From assembly GCF_013204795.1 (NCBI RefSeq), contig NZ_JABMKW010000008.1, positions 744,001 through 808,000 of the forward strand: a stretch of 64,000 bases of DNA, given 5' to 3'. Positions 1-10,100 of the stretch are shown one piece after another. The notes under the pieces were generated by a model. It was not told where the DNA came from. It was given only the letters and a program-made list of their open reading frames with translations, and made no database searches. A program made the position numbers and the translations under genes. The stretch is from Pedobacter panaciterrae. GTDB lineage: Bacteria > Bacteroidota > Bacteroidia > Sphingobacteriales > Sphingobacteriaceae. How positions within the stretch are numbered: the first letter of the stretch is position 1; each line of letters opens with the position of its first letter.

Positions 1-828
1 GGCTTTAATACGACACTGGCCAGACCCGAATTAAGGGAAATCACCAATGTATTTGAATTTGATGCTTTCCAAATGGGACTGGTTGTCGGGAATCCAAAAC
101 TGATCAATCAGACTACTCAAAACCTGGATTTTAGGTGGGAATGGTTCCCTAATAGTGGAGAGGTTATCGCTGTCTCCTTATTTGGTAAACGGATTGAAAA
201 TCAGTTGTATAAGGTCTTTAGCTTAAAAACCAGTGGTTTAGCAGCAACATATCCTGAATATCCAACCATCAGATTTGAAAATGATCCAAACGTGGGTAAA
301 GTATGGGGAGTAGAATTCGAGATTGTAAAAGACCTGGGAAGGATGTGGGACCCGCTCCGCAACTTCTTTGCAGGAACTAACCTTTTACTGGCACAAAGTG
401 ATATCAAAAAATCACCGGAAAGATTGGAAGCCAACAGGTCTTTGGACAGGCATACGCCAGATAACAGCCCTTTGTTTGAGCAAGCCCCCTTCTCTATTAA
501 CGGTTGGATAAATTACGACAATAAGAAATTAGGTACCAGCCTTACCGGAACATTTAATATGGTTGGCGAGCGTTTGATACAGATTAATTTAACCGGGGAG
601 CCCGATCTGTATACCCGCCCGGTGCCTATGCTGGATTTTGTGTTCAGTCAACGTGTAACTAAGCGTGTTATTTTTAAGGGATATGCTAAAAACATATTAA
701 ATCCTGCAATTGAAACCGTTTATGCCAACCCAGGTACCGGTGGTAAATGGTACGGAAATAAATACCTGAACCGCAGTTATAAACGTGGGGGAGAATTTAT
801 GATGGGGTTCACTTATAATTTGTATTAA
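1..828 (+). CDS. TonB-dependent receptor, C-terminal part (5' end outside window)
   Basis: The frame is open from base 1 and has no start in the window; an internal Met codon at 73 is not the real start. The visible 275 residues are the end of an outer-membrane beta-barrel. They begin with a tract reading ARPELREI, a conserved block of TonB-dependent receptors, and continue as alternating aromatic/polar strands ending in the aromatic tail FTYNLY, as expected for a barrel C-terminus. The role would be energised uptake of a ligand across the outer membrane. The next gene, a lipoprotein, starts 2 bp after the stop, so this is the visible first member of an eight-gene operon running to 12672. Substrate and subclass cannot be told because plug and N-terminus are missing. 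Confidence 0.85.
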   Translation, partial: GFNTTLARPELREITNVFEFDAFQMGLVVGNPKLINQTTQNLDFRWEWFPNSGEVIAVSLFGKRIENQLYKVFSLKTSGLAATYPEYPTIRFENDPNVGKVWGVEFEIVKDLGRMWDPLRNFFAGTNLLLAQSDIKKSPERLEANRSLDRHTPDNSPLFEQAPFSINGWINYDNKKLGTSLTGTFNMVGERLIQINLTGEPDLYTRPVPMLDFVFSQRVTKRVIFKGYAKNILNPAIETVYANPGTGGKWYGNKYLNRSYKRGGEFMMGFTYNLY

Positions 829-830
829 AG

Positions 831-2555
831 ATGAAGAAATTAACGAAATACACTCAGCAATTGCCATTATTCCTTGGATTTTTGATGTTGCTGGGGCTAG
901 GTTCCTGTAAAAAGGAAAAGCAGGATTTTGAGTACGATAACAGGCTAATCACAGACGCTCGTAAAAACTCATCACTGCGTATTGTAAACCTGGGGAATTA
1001 CGGTCAGGTGATAATGGATGGTGATACACTGACCAATAACAGGTATGTTTTGCCTACAGATCCAATCTCTACAGTAATACCGGGCACTAAATATTTTCCT
1101 GAAAACGGGGGTAAACTGGGTTCAACATGGAACATTCCTCAATCGCTTTTAAAAAACGGAAAGGCCCGCTTTTTTACCGAAATTGGGGGGTATAATACTC
1201 CGGGTGATAAGCTTACAATCGATCTTCAGGAAGATGCAGCACAGGCTATGGATTATTACCTGCTCGCCACAGAACGTATTGTAGACGGAGAACCTAAATA
1301 TCTAAAAATTCCGCGTGCGGTTTCTCCCCCTTCAGATCCTGCCAAGTTTAAAGTAAGGCTGCTCAATCTTTCTTCGAATATTGAGATAAGTGATATGGAG
1401 AACCTGGTAGGGCCAATGAGCCTTACATGGGCTGATGGCACACCAGTAAGTGGTACGACCAGTAACATCTTGCCGGGGCAATATTCTGATTATATCGAAC
1501 TGCCTTATACTACCGCGCAGCTAAAGGTGTTAACCTCAGCAGGGATTCAGGTGCCAGGTACTACTAAGATGCCGATTTTTCCGGCAACATCAACCCTTAC
1601 CTCTGTCCGTGGCTGGCCTCCTGAGGATACACACCTAACTTTCAGTGCATTTAAAAGCTTTGTGCCAGGAGGGATTTATACCATTGTTATTGCGCCATAT
1701 AATTTTACGATCCCTTATTTAATCGGTAATCCTGGTGAACAGGTTTCAGGATATCAGAATGCCATCATGATCATGAATGATATCAGTGAACCACTGAATG
1801 TAACCTATGCAAGAGTGCAGGCAGTAAATACCCTGGTAGGCATAGACGGGGTTAAAATAACCATGAATGGAAATGTATTGGGTAATGCACTAGCCTATAC
1901 CGAGCATACAGATTATCAGAATTATATAACGGGTAATTATACCATCGAAGCTAAAGATGCAGCTGGAAATGTATTGGCCAGTAATCAGCTGAGGTTAGAT
2001 CCTAATACTAATTTTACTTTATGGATTCATCCCGACGCCGGTGGTAAGGCAACCATTAGTACGGTGGCTAATGATTTAAGCAGGGTAATTCCCGGTAATA
2101 CAGCCACAGATGACGCCACCTATGTGCGTAATAAACTGGACTATCCTTTTAGTATCCGTTTTCTTAACCTTTGTCCGGATTTACCATATGTCACTTTTAC
2201 AAAGGATAACGGACAGTCTTTTCTTCACAGTTACAATAGGAATCCGGCGGCAGTAAATAACCTGAGACCTGGTGTTTTTCCCACGGAGGCCCCATATATA
2301 CAAATAGATCAGGATAATATTCCGTATAAAATAATGGCTTTTCGTTCTGCGCCAAGCGTAATTCCTGGAAGCTGGGCTAGTGATATACCCGTACTGAAAG
2401 GACAACAGCTTATTGCCCGACCAAGCTTATATGTGAGGGGCGGTTTACCCAACCATGAGCCTGGTATTTATACCATAGCATTGGTTGGCAGCACCAGTCC
2501 ATTAGCCCCTGCGGGTCAAAAAGCAAAGATGATTATCCTGAAACACACCAAATAA
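831..2555 (+). CDS. DUF4397-like multidomain surface lipoprotein
   Basis: A 574-residue protein with an N-terminal hydrophobic stretch ending in the lipobox LGSC at about residue 26, followed by the charged run KKEKQDFEYD, which fits a Bacteroidota lipoprotein, possibly surface exported. The mature part has repeated beta-rich units with motifs such as LRIVNLG, FKVRLLNLS, ARVQAVNT and SIRFLNLCP. These resemble the start of DUF4397 domains (secreted beta-sandwiches of unknown function), so I read about four copies. It sits 2 bp after the receptor and 13 bp before another lipoprotein. In position it occupies the place of a SusD partner but shows no SusD helical features. The function is not known; a surface ligand-binding partner of the upstream receptor is inference. 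Confidence 0.7.
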   Translation: MKKLTKYTQQLPLFLGFLMLLGLGSCKKEKQDFEYDNRLITDARKNSSLRIVNLGNYGQVIMDGDTLTNNRYVLPTDPISTVIPGTKYFPENGGKLGSTWNIPQSLLKNGKARFFTEIGGYNTPGDKLTIDLQEDAAQAMDYYLLATERIVDGEPKYLKIPRAVSPPSDPAKFKVRLLNLSSNIEISDMENLVGPMSLTWADGTPVSGTTSNILPGQYSDYIELPYTTAQLKVLTSAGIQVPGTTKMPIFPATSTLTSVRGWPPEDTHLTFSAFKSFVPGGIYTIVIAPYNFTIPYLIGNPGEQVSGYQNAIMIMNDISEPLNVTYARVQAVNTLVGIDGVKITMNGNVLGNALAYTEHTDYQNYITGNYTIEAKDAAGNVLASNQLRLDPNTNFTLWIHPDAGGKATISTVANDLSRVIPGNTATDDATYVRNKLDYPFSIRFLNLCPDLPYVTFTKDNGQSFLHSYNRNPAAVNNLRPGVFPTEAPYIQIDQDNIPYKIMAFRSAPSVIPGSWASDIPVLKGQQLIARPSLYVRGGLPNHEPGIYTIALVGSTSPLAPAGQKAKMIILKHTK

Positions 2556-2568
2556 AAGAATCAGTATT

Positions 2569-3765
2569 ATGTTACCATTAAGAATTAAGAATGTCACATT
2601 TTATGCTGCTGTCGCTCTGTTGTGGTTTGCAACGGGCTGTTCAAAGGTAGAGTATAAAAAAATTGATGATCCAGCTTATCTAAGGGTTTTTAACAACCTT
2701 AATTATAAGATTGGAGTCGATAATAAAGATGAAATGCTCCCTTTTTTGACCATGCTGATTGATCCTGAAATGGATCAGGACGGTATGCCTGTCGGCGCTC
2801 AGATTAAAGGAGATTTTTTGGATAAGCGTGATCCTTATGCGCCACCTTACCCATCTCATATCGGGAGTGGGACAAGTGTAAACAACCCGGAGTATCCAGG
2901 CAGGGAAAATGTGTTGGTCGGACCTGTTTTAAATGGTTTCGATTTAAGCAGCTGGGCGCAGATTCCATCAGGTAAACACCGCATTGTGTTTATGTTCCGT
3001 CCAAAAAACACCGTTCCGTTTTTTAACCTGGATCCTAAACTGAAAAAAAGTTTCCTGATCGATACTACGATGGTGTTGGATAGCAAGGAGGTATATACCC
3101 TGCATGTGTTGCAGAAAGATTTCCTGACGAAAAGGAATGGCATTTACCTTAGAAAAGAGAATTTTCACAAACTGCCATTATCCGATTCCTCAATCTATGT
3201 TAACTTCTATAACATGAGTGCCAAGGGATACTGGCAGGCAGATAACGACGCTAAAGGAGGCAACGAATACGGAAAGGGAGCCATGGGAAATGGTGTAAAA
3301 GACCAGATGAATATTTTTGTAACCCTGTATAAAAACAGGACTGTTTCTTCACCAAAAATATCCGGTTATAACGGAAAATATCTGGGCAATTTAACCAGAA
3401 ACGCTGACGTACTTGAAGTTAGCCCGTATTACAGTTTTCCATTGTTTGCCGATGCAAGCGCTGGAGGTATTTTTACTGACATGTGGCAGCGGTTTGATTT
3501 TCTGGCACCCGGCATGGACATTAGAAATATTCCTTATGGCCCCACCGTAAATCAAACGGATGGGAACTGGGCTTCTATAAACTGTTTAACACCGTACCCG
3601 GATTACAGGCAATGGAACGAGATCGTAATGCCCAATATGATTGTAAACATCCACTCCGGTAAATATAATCCGCGGTCGTTTGCCACTGTAAATACCATTG
3701 AGATTGTAAATGGAAATGTTTACCTCAGTACCATACAGCGTAAATATGCGCCTCCAGTTTACTAA
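2569..3765 (+). CDS. DUF4397-like surface lipoprotein
   Basis: A 398-residue protein with a signal peptide and a Cys at about residue 24 (ATGCSKVEYKKIDD), consistent with a lipoprotein. Soon after the Cys comes AYLRVFNNLNY, similar to the opening strand of DUF4397-like units in the previous gene, and the rest is rich in beta-strand and Pro/Gly/Asn turns. No catalytic motif is visible. It lies 13 bp after one lipoprotein gene and 24 bp before a FAS1 lipoprotein in the same operon. A structural or ligand-binding surface role is inferred from context only; family assignment is moderate. Confidence 0.6.
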   Translation: MLPLRIKNVTFYAAVALLWFATGCSKVEYKKIDDPAYLRVFNNLNYKIGVDNKDEMLPFLTMLIDPEMDQDGMPVGAQIKGDFLDKRDPYAPPYPSHIGSGTSVNNPEYPGRENVLVGPVLNGFDLSSWAQIPSGKHRIVFMFRPKNTVPFFNLDPKLKKSFLIDTTMVLDSKEVYTLHVLQKDFLTKRNGIYLRKENFHKLPLSDSSIYVNFYNMSAKGYWQADNDAKGGNEYGKGAMGNGVKDQMNIFVTLYKNRTVSSPKISGYNGKYLGNLTRNADVLEVSPYYSFPLFADASAGGIFTDMWQRFDFLAPGMDIRNIPYGPTVNQTDGNWASINCLTPYPDYRQWNEIVMPNMIVNIHSGKYNPRSFATVNTIEIVNGNVYLSTIQRKYAPPVY

Positions 3766-3789
3766 TGGTTTAATCCAATAATTAGAATA

Positions 3790-4869
3790 ATGAAATACGA
3801 ATCATTAAAGAAATGCCTTTACTTCCTGTCGGTGTTGTGGTTGCTGGGTTTAAACGCCTGTAAGCACGACGATCTTCATATTGATAAGGCGAATGACAAT
3901 TTTCGACCTGGCTTTGACTTTGTAAAGAATAACTATGACCTCAGCTTATTTGCTTCGGCAATAGAGAAAACAGGAATAGGACCAGAGTTAAACGGTGCCG
4001 GGCAATTTACAATCTTAGCCCCCAGTAATGCTGCCTTTAATATCATAGGGATAAACCGCCCCAGCGATTTTGATAAAATGAACCCTGATACATTAAAATT
4101 TCTGGTACAACGCCATATTTTAAATGAACGGATAATGTTAAAGGATATTCCTTTTAATGGGATAGATGTGCGTTACCGTACACTGGCGGGGACTGAATTG
4201 TATGCTTCCATTGTTAGCAGAGATAACAGCAATACTTTATATTTTAATGGCTCACTTGCCAGCAGAAAAGATGTAACGCTGGCAAATGGTACCTTACATG
4301 TACTGGACAGGGTAATGAAATCTACTGCAAATACCACCGTACAAGGTTGGTTGTCTGCCAGACCTGAATATAGCATCCTGGTAAGCGGATTAAAGAAGTT
4401 CGGATTCTGGGATGAACTGGCAACAGAGGGACCTTACACCATACTGGCCCCAAAAAATAAGGAGTTTGAAGCGAATGGTATGACTGCGGAGGTAATTGCC
4501 GGCTTAAATGTAAATAGTTATATCGGCGACCGTCTGTTTGGCTGTTATGTGATGAGAAAGAAGCACTTTTTTGTGTCAGATTTTGTGGTATTCAGTATCA
4601 TCAACAACGATTCCTTTTACTATCATCCGGTAGCTAATGATACTTATATCATGACAATTACTGCCGGCAGGTTCAACTACGACAACATTTACGATCAATC
4701 TATTGGCTATAATATTGAAGTAAGGACGAATAAGAACTTCCCTTATGACATTGTGACTAATGTAAAAGGACACGATCAGAAAGCGATAGATAACCTTACC
4801 GATAATGGCCTGGTACAAGACCTTCAAGGTATTTTAATCCTTCCTGAGCAGGCAATAAAGAGTAATTAG
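3790..4869 (+). CDS. Fasciclin (FAS1) domain lipoprotein, two domains
   Basis: A 359-residue lipoprotein: the signal peptide ends at a Cys in LNACKHDD, an acidic +2 to +5 region suited to outer-membrane or surface location. Two FAS1 domains follow, about residues 40-180 and 185-355. Hallmarks of the first are the block FTILAPSNAAF and the second conserved block GTLHVLDRVM; the second domain has YTILAPKNKEF. FAS1 domains are adhesion or binding modules found from bacteria to animals. The gene is the first of three consecutive FAS1 genes; the next gene begins directly at its stop. The second domain is diverged after its first block. Adhesion or ligand binding at the surface is the likely role; the ligand is unknown. 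Confidence 0.8.
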   Translation: MKYESLKKCLYFLSVLWLLGLNACKHDDLHIDKANDNFRPGFDFVKNNYDLSLFASAIEKTGIGPELNGAGQFTILAPSNAAFNIIGINRPSDFDKMNPDTLKFLVQRHILNERIMLKDIPFNGIDVRYRTLAGTELYASIVSRDNSNTLYFNGSLASRKDVTLANGTLHVLDRVMKSTANTTVQGWLSARPEYSILVSGLKKFGFWDELATEGPYTILAPKNKEFEANGMTAEVIAGLNVNSYIGDRLFGCYVMRKKHFFVSDFVVFSIINNDSFYYHPVANDTYIMTITAGRFNYDNIYDQSIGYNIEVRTNKNFPYDIVTNVKGHDQKAIDNLTDNGLVQDLQGILILPEQAIKSN

Positions 4870-4890
4870 ATGATTTATAACAAGAATAAG

Positions 4891-6117
4891 ATGAATTTAA
4901 AACTTATCAATATCTGCCTGTTATTTATAACATTGGCATCTTGCAGAAAAGCTGAATTTCAGCCTGAAGTTGAAGGTGTGCAGGTACCTGCAGAAGATTT
5001 AACTATTACACTGAACCAGGTGCTGGAGGCATCACCATATGTACTTTTTAAAGCAGCCTGGAAACGCAGCAATATGAACAGTATTATAGAAAAAAGAGGT
5101 AGTAATGCCCCTATAACCCTTTTGGTGCCAAGTGATGCGGCGTTTACTGCAGATGGAATGACTTTAGAAGTCATTAATAACACCAGCCCTGCTTTATTGG
5201 ATAGCTTGCTGCTTTACCATACTTTATCGGCGGCTGTTAACCCTAAAGACCTGAGTGAAAGGGGAGAAAATACGATTGGTATCAGCTTGCTGGAAAATAC
5301 CCATATACAAGTAAAGGGATATGATAACCAATACCAGACTGATCCTTATTTTTACCGGCAATACATCAATGTATCGGGCAATGATCTGCTGATTAATGGT
5401 AAAAAAAGCGGAGGCTCGGCTGTTACTCTGGCAAAAAACGGAACTTTCTGGCCAATAGACCGGGTACTGAAAAAACCAGAAAAAACAATGTTACAGGCTT
5501 TGCAGGATGATGGCCGTTTTGGAATGTATATTGAAATTATGACCAAAACCGATATGCTTTGGGATGAGGCTATGATGGGGGCAGTTGATCGCGATCGATT
5601 TCCCAAAGGATTGTCGATCGACGATAATTACCTGATCTTCAAATCTATTTTTGCTCCCACAGATGAAGCGTTTCATCAGGCAGGATTTAAGACTGTGGAT
5701 GATTTGATGGCATTGAATAACCGTAATCCTCTTCCGTATTTTGATTGGGATACCTATGAGCAAGTCGGTACCGGATATGCAACGGATACCTTATTGACCA
5801 TGCATCGTTGGGGTAGGATTTTTAAAGAAAGGGACGGTTGGGGCCCCGGAGACGATAATCCGGATAGTTTTTATTCGAACGATCTGAACAATAAACTATT
5901 GTCGGGCTATGCGCTGACTACCTCTGGGTATTCGGGAACTATTCCAATTATGTATGTGCCATTTGATTTTGGTAAAAATGAAGCAGGACAAGTAACTGTA
6001 AAAGTCAAATCATCCGCTCACTCGGCCGCAACCATTGTTGAGGGAGACATCAACACTTTAATGGGGCCAATACATGCGGTAAACCGGTTAATGCCGCCTA
6101 AAGATTTTAAATTCTGA
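4891..6117 (+). CDS. Fasciclin (FAS1) domain lipoprotein
   Basis: I prefer the ATG at 4891 (408 residues) over the one at 4870 that abuts the upstream stop, because it gives a compact lipoprotein signal with the Cys at residue 18 (TLASCRKAEF). The first FAS1 domain, about residues 30-200, has the block TLLVPSDAAFTADG and a closing GTFWPIDRVL. A second, longer one (about 205-405) contains FAPTDEAFHQAG and ends with GPIHAVNRLM. The second domain carries an insertion rich in Trp, Tyr and acidic residues (about 275-330) that the neighbouring FAS1 genes lack. It is in the operon with two other FAS1 lipoproteins; a surface adhesive or binding complex is inferred. Confidence 0.78.
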   Translation: MNLKLINICLLFITLASCRKAEFQPEVEGVQVPAEDLTITLNQVLEASPYVLFKAAWKRSNMNSIIEKRGSNAPITLLVPSDAAFTADGMTLEVINNTSPALLDSLLLYHTLSAAVNPKDLSERGENTIGISLLENTHIQVKGYDNQYQTDPYFYRQYINVSGNDLLINGKKSGGSAVTLAKNGTFWPIDRVLKKPEKTMLQALQDDGRFGMYIEIMTKTDMLWDEAMMGAVDRDRFPKGLSIDDNYLIFKSIFAPTDEAFHQAGFKTVDDLMALNNRNPLPYFDWDTYEQVGTGYATDTLLTMHRWGRIFKERDGWGPGDDNPDSFYSNDLNNKLLSGYALTTSGYSGTIPIMYVPFDFGKNEAGQVTVKVKSSAHSAATIVEGDINTLMGPIHAVNRLMPPKDFKF

Positions 6118-6151
6118 CCGGTATCATTAGCTCATAAAGATTAATAGAAAC

Positions 6152-7162
6152 ATGAATTATTTACATAGAATATCAATTAGGCCATTGGGCATTTTCCTTA
6201 TGCTGATCAGTTGTAGTATGATCCTTAACGGCTGTAAAAAGGATGATGCCGTTAAAGTTGTCGATAACAATAAGATCAGCGCAATTATAGCAGATAATTT
6301 TAACCTTTCTGTCTATAATACTGCCTTGATAAGGACAGGATTGGCCAAAATTACTGACAAGGAAGGTTTGTATACCGCTATTGCACCCTCAGATGATGCT
6401 TTTGAAAATGCGGGTTTTGGAAATGCAACAGCCATCTTAAGTATGGATCCTTCCAGGGTATCCTCTATCATGAATTACCACATCCTAAATGGAGTTTATG
6501 AGTTTGATAAATTGCCTTTTTTGTTTAACCAGGAGGTCAAATCTGCTAACGGAGGTAAACTTTTTGTAACACATTGGGTGAAACAAGGTGATACCATTTT
6601 AACAATTAATGGATCCAAAATAGTCTCAAAAAATGTACGTGCATCTAATGGATTAATTCAGGTTATAGATCGTGTACTGGAGCCATACAGCCATAATAAG
6701 GTTATAGAAGCCATCGCTTCAGACAGGGATTTAAGTCTGTTTTATCAGGCTTTACAACGTTCTGGTCTAGCAGAAACATTAAATGGTCAGGGCCCATATA
6801 CCGTATTTGCGCCAAGTAATGCTGCAATGACCGCCTTCGGACTGCATACTATTGAAGAAATCAATAGCATGGACCCTGCAGTTTTGCAGGGCTTAATGCG
6901 CTATCATATTTTGTCTGACCGCAGGTTTGTATACGATTATGTGCTAAGTACTGGTACATCTAACCGTAGTGACCAAACCATGATTGATGGAAAATCTATT
7001 CAGGTAATCCTTAAACCTAATCCTCAGATAGCCGGTGCATTTATAGGTATTGAATTGAAAGGAACAGGAAATACATCGGTTATCCAATTGACAAAACAGG
7101 ATGTACTTACCGGTAATGGGGTAGTACATACCATTGGAAGCCTATTGAAAATTACACAGTAA
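6152..7162 (+). CDS. Fasciclin (FAS1) domain lipoprotein, two domains
   Basis: A 336-residue lipoprotein with a signal ending in LNGCKKDDAVK. It has two clear FAS1 domains, about residues 37-172 and 178-335. Each shows the H1 block (YTAIAPSDDAF; YTVFAPSNAAM), the central YHIL motif and the H2 block (GLIQVIDRVL; GVVHTIGSLL). It is the most canonical of the three FAS1 proteins here and the last before the Oar-like receptor, 14 bp downstream. The expected role is surface binding or adhesion. It is clearly a paralogue of the two genes before it by domain, but I see no long nucleotide identity that would mark a recent duplication. Confidence 0.85.
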   Translation: MNYLHRISIRPLGIFLMLISCSMILNGCKKDDAVKVVDNNKISAIIADNFNLSVYNTALIRTGLAKITDKEGLYTAIAPSDDAFENAGFGNATAILSMDPSRVSSIMNYHILNGVYEFDKLPFLFNQEVKSANGGKLFVTHWVKQGDTILTINGSKIVSKNVRASNGLIQVIDRVLEPYSHNKVIEAIASDRDLSLFYQALQRSGLAETLNGQGPYTVFAPSNAAMTAFGLHTIEEINSMDPAVLQGLMRYHILSDRRFVYDYVLSTGTSNRSDQTMIDGKSIQVILKPNPQIAGAFIGIELKGTGNTSVIQLTKQDVLTGNGVVHTIGSLLKITQ

Positions 7163-7176
7163 TTAAGATTTTAGAG

Positions 7177-10100
7177 ATGACAGTAAGAAATACAATTTAC
7201 AAAATATTTTTACTCCTGTGTATGTTACTGCCTTTTGCTGCGGTAAGCCAGGAAACCAGTGGTACTTTAAATGGAAACGTGCTGGATGCCGGAGGACAAC
7301 CGCTACCGGGTGCATCTGTTACGGCGATACATCAGTCTTCAGGAACAAAGTATGCGACTGCTACAGATAAAAACGGACATTATTATTTGCCCAATCTTCG
7401 TATTGGAGGTCCGTATTCTGTAGAAGCAAGCATGATGAGCATGAAAAACGATAGGCGGGAGGGAATCTCTATCCGTTTGGGCGCAGCAGTTGTTTTAAAC
7501 TTTGCGCTGAGCGATCAGGCACACCAACTTACCGAAGTAGCAATTAAAGCTACAAAGAAAGGAGCTCAGGCAAGTGCTTATGGCTCAGGAAAGAACATCA
7601 GTGCCGATCAGGTTCGTAATATGGCTACCGTGTCACGGAGTATAACTGATGTTACCCGTTTAGTACCTCAGGCCAGTAAAGACAATAGTTTTGGTGGTGC
7701 CAACTTCAGGTATAACAACGTAACAATTGATGGTGCCATTAATAACGATGCCATCGGATTTAGCCCTTCTTTGGGAGGCCAGTCGGGCACATCTGGAATG
7801 GCCGGAAGTTCAACCAGAACCAATCCGATATCCATTGATGCAATTGAAGATATGCAGGTTTATTTAGCTCCCTACGATGTGAAGATCGGTAATTTTACCG
7901 GAGGTTCTGTAAATGCGGTAACCAGAAGCGGAACCAATTCCCTTAGTGGATCGGTATATGGTTTCGGTCGTAATGCTACGATAACCGGCAAGGATAGGGT
8001 AGGATCATTAGGGAAAATGAACAACGACTTTTACGATTACCAGACTGGTTTTCGGGTTGGGTTTCCAATCATCAAGAATAAATTGTTTTTCTTTAGCAAT
8101 GAGGAGATTACCCACAGGCAAGATCCTTCACAATTGATTGCAGGTATTGCCGAAACCGGCCATATTTTAAGTGCCAAAGACGCGGCTGACATTACTGCTG
8201 CCAATTTCTTTAACGCCGGAACTGCAGGATTGTTTAATACTTATGCCAAGTCGACCAAGTTTTTTAATCGTTTAGACTGGAACATCAACGATAAACATCA
8301 GCTTGCAGTTAGAAATAACACGATCATTTCTGAAGCTTCCCATATGGACAGAGATCAGCAGGATTTTAGATTCAGCAGCATGGCCTTTTTGCAAAAGAAT
8401 AACCAGAGCTCAACAGTGGCCGAACTCAAAAGCAGGTTTAATAATAGCCTATCTGGTAATTTACTGGCCGGCTTTACTGCTGTAAACGATTCAAGAGATC
8501 CCTTTGGTGATCCGAGTCTGCCGCAGGTACAAATTGCTGGCAGAACACCCGGTACCACCATTTACGTGGGTACCGATCGTGAAGCCAGTATTTTTGATAT
8601 GAAACAGCGTACATTGGAGCTTACCGCCAACTTAAACTGGAATATTGGTAAGCATACCCTTACCATGGGTACACACAATGAGTTTTATAACATCACTTAT
8701 GGTTTTGTAAACGCATGGAACGGGAGGGTAGATTACCTAAATATCGAAGATTACCTCAGCAACAATCCTTACCGTGTTCGTGGTGCGTATAGTTATGAAA
8801 ATAACAGCCGTTCGTATATTGAACAGCATCCGGGGGCAAAGTTTAACATCAATTTATACAGTTTGTATTTTCAGGATGAAATCCGTGTATCTGACAAGCT
8901 GAAGGTAATTCCGGGGTTGAGAGCAGATATGGCTTATCTGGTTGACAGACCAGAACTGAGCGAAAAGACCCGTACGGCGGCAGCCGATCCTTATTTTGGA
9001 AATACGTATACCTATACACCTTTAAGCAGGATCACGAACAATTACCTGAATAAGATACAGCTTTCGCCTAGGGTAGGTTTCAGGTATGATTGGAATGGTG
9101 ATCAAAGTCTGATTCTACGTGGTGGTGCGGGACTTTTTACCGGACGGATACCTATGGCATGGTTGGCGTATGCATTTTATAACAATGGTGACGGCTATGG
9201 CGGTTTTGATCAGAAGGCCGATCAGAAACCTTTTGTGCCGGGCAGCAATCCCCTTGCCGGTGGTGCAAATGGTATTGCCGATTTTATACAGCAAAATGGC
9301 GCAACGATTAATAATCCCAATAGTGGTAAAACCCAGATCGATTTAATTGACAATGGTTTTGTGATGCCGCAGGTGTTGCGTACCAGTTTAGGTTTGGATT
9401 ATACTTCAGCTAGTCAGTGGAAATTTGGTGTAGAAGCCATCTATACTAAAAATATTAAAGATGTGTTGTTTCAGCAATTGAACGTGCAGGACAATCCAAC
9501 CTATTATGGCTATGATAAAGACCATCAGCAACCGGTATATAGCGGAACAGTAGATCAGCGTTTTTCAAATACCTATCTACTTAGCAATACCAGCAAAGGT
9601 TATCGTTACAGTTTAACAGCTAGCGTTGGCAAAAACATTGTTGATCAACTGCAAGCTTCGGTGTCTTACACTTATGGTCAATCAAAAGACCTTTCCAACG
9701 GTGTGCGTAACTCAATGGAATCTAACTGGCAGCTGAACCAATCATTGGTGCCCAATAACCCGACATTGGCCAATAGTAACTTCGATATCAGAAACCGTAT
9801 TGTAAGTACCATTAGTTACAATAAAATGTGGGCTAAGGCAGGTAGAACTAATGTGTCTTTGTTTGTAAGTGCACAATCTGGCAGTCCATTTACCTATGGC
9901 GTGGTTAGTAATAGCATACAAGGGCTGCCACAACAGGTAAGTCTGGCCTATATCCCTCACAGAGAAGAAGCTATCCGTTATTTCCAGGACAACGCTACCT
10001 CAACTGCTATTCAGCAGGCAGAGGCTTTTAATAGTTTTATTGATGCAGATAAATATTTAAGTAGTAAGCGTGGTGGATTTACAGAAAGAAATGAAGGCCG

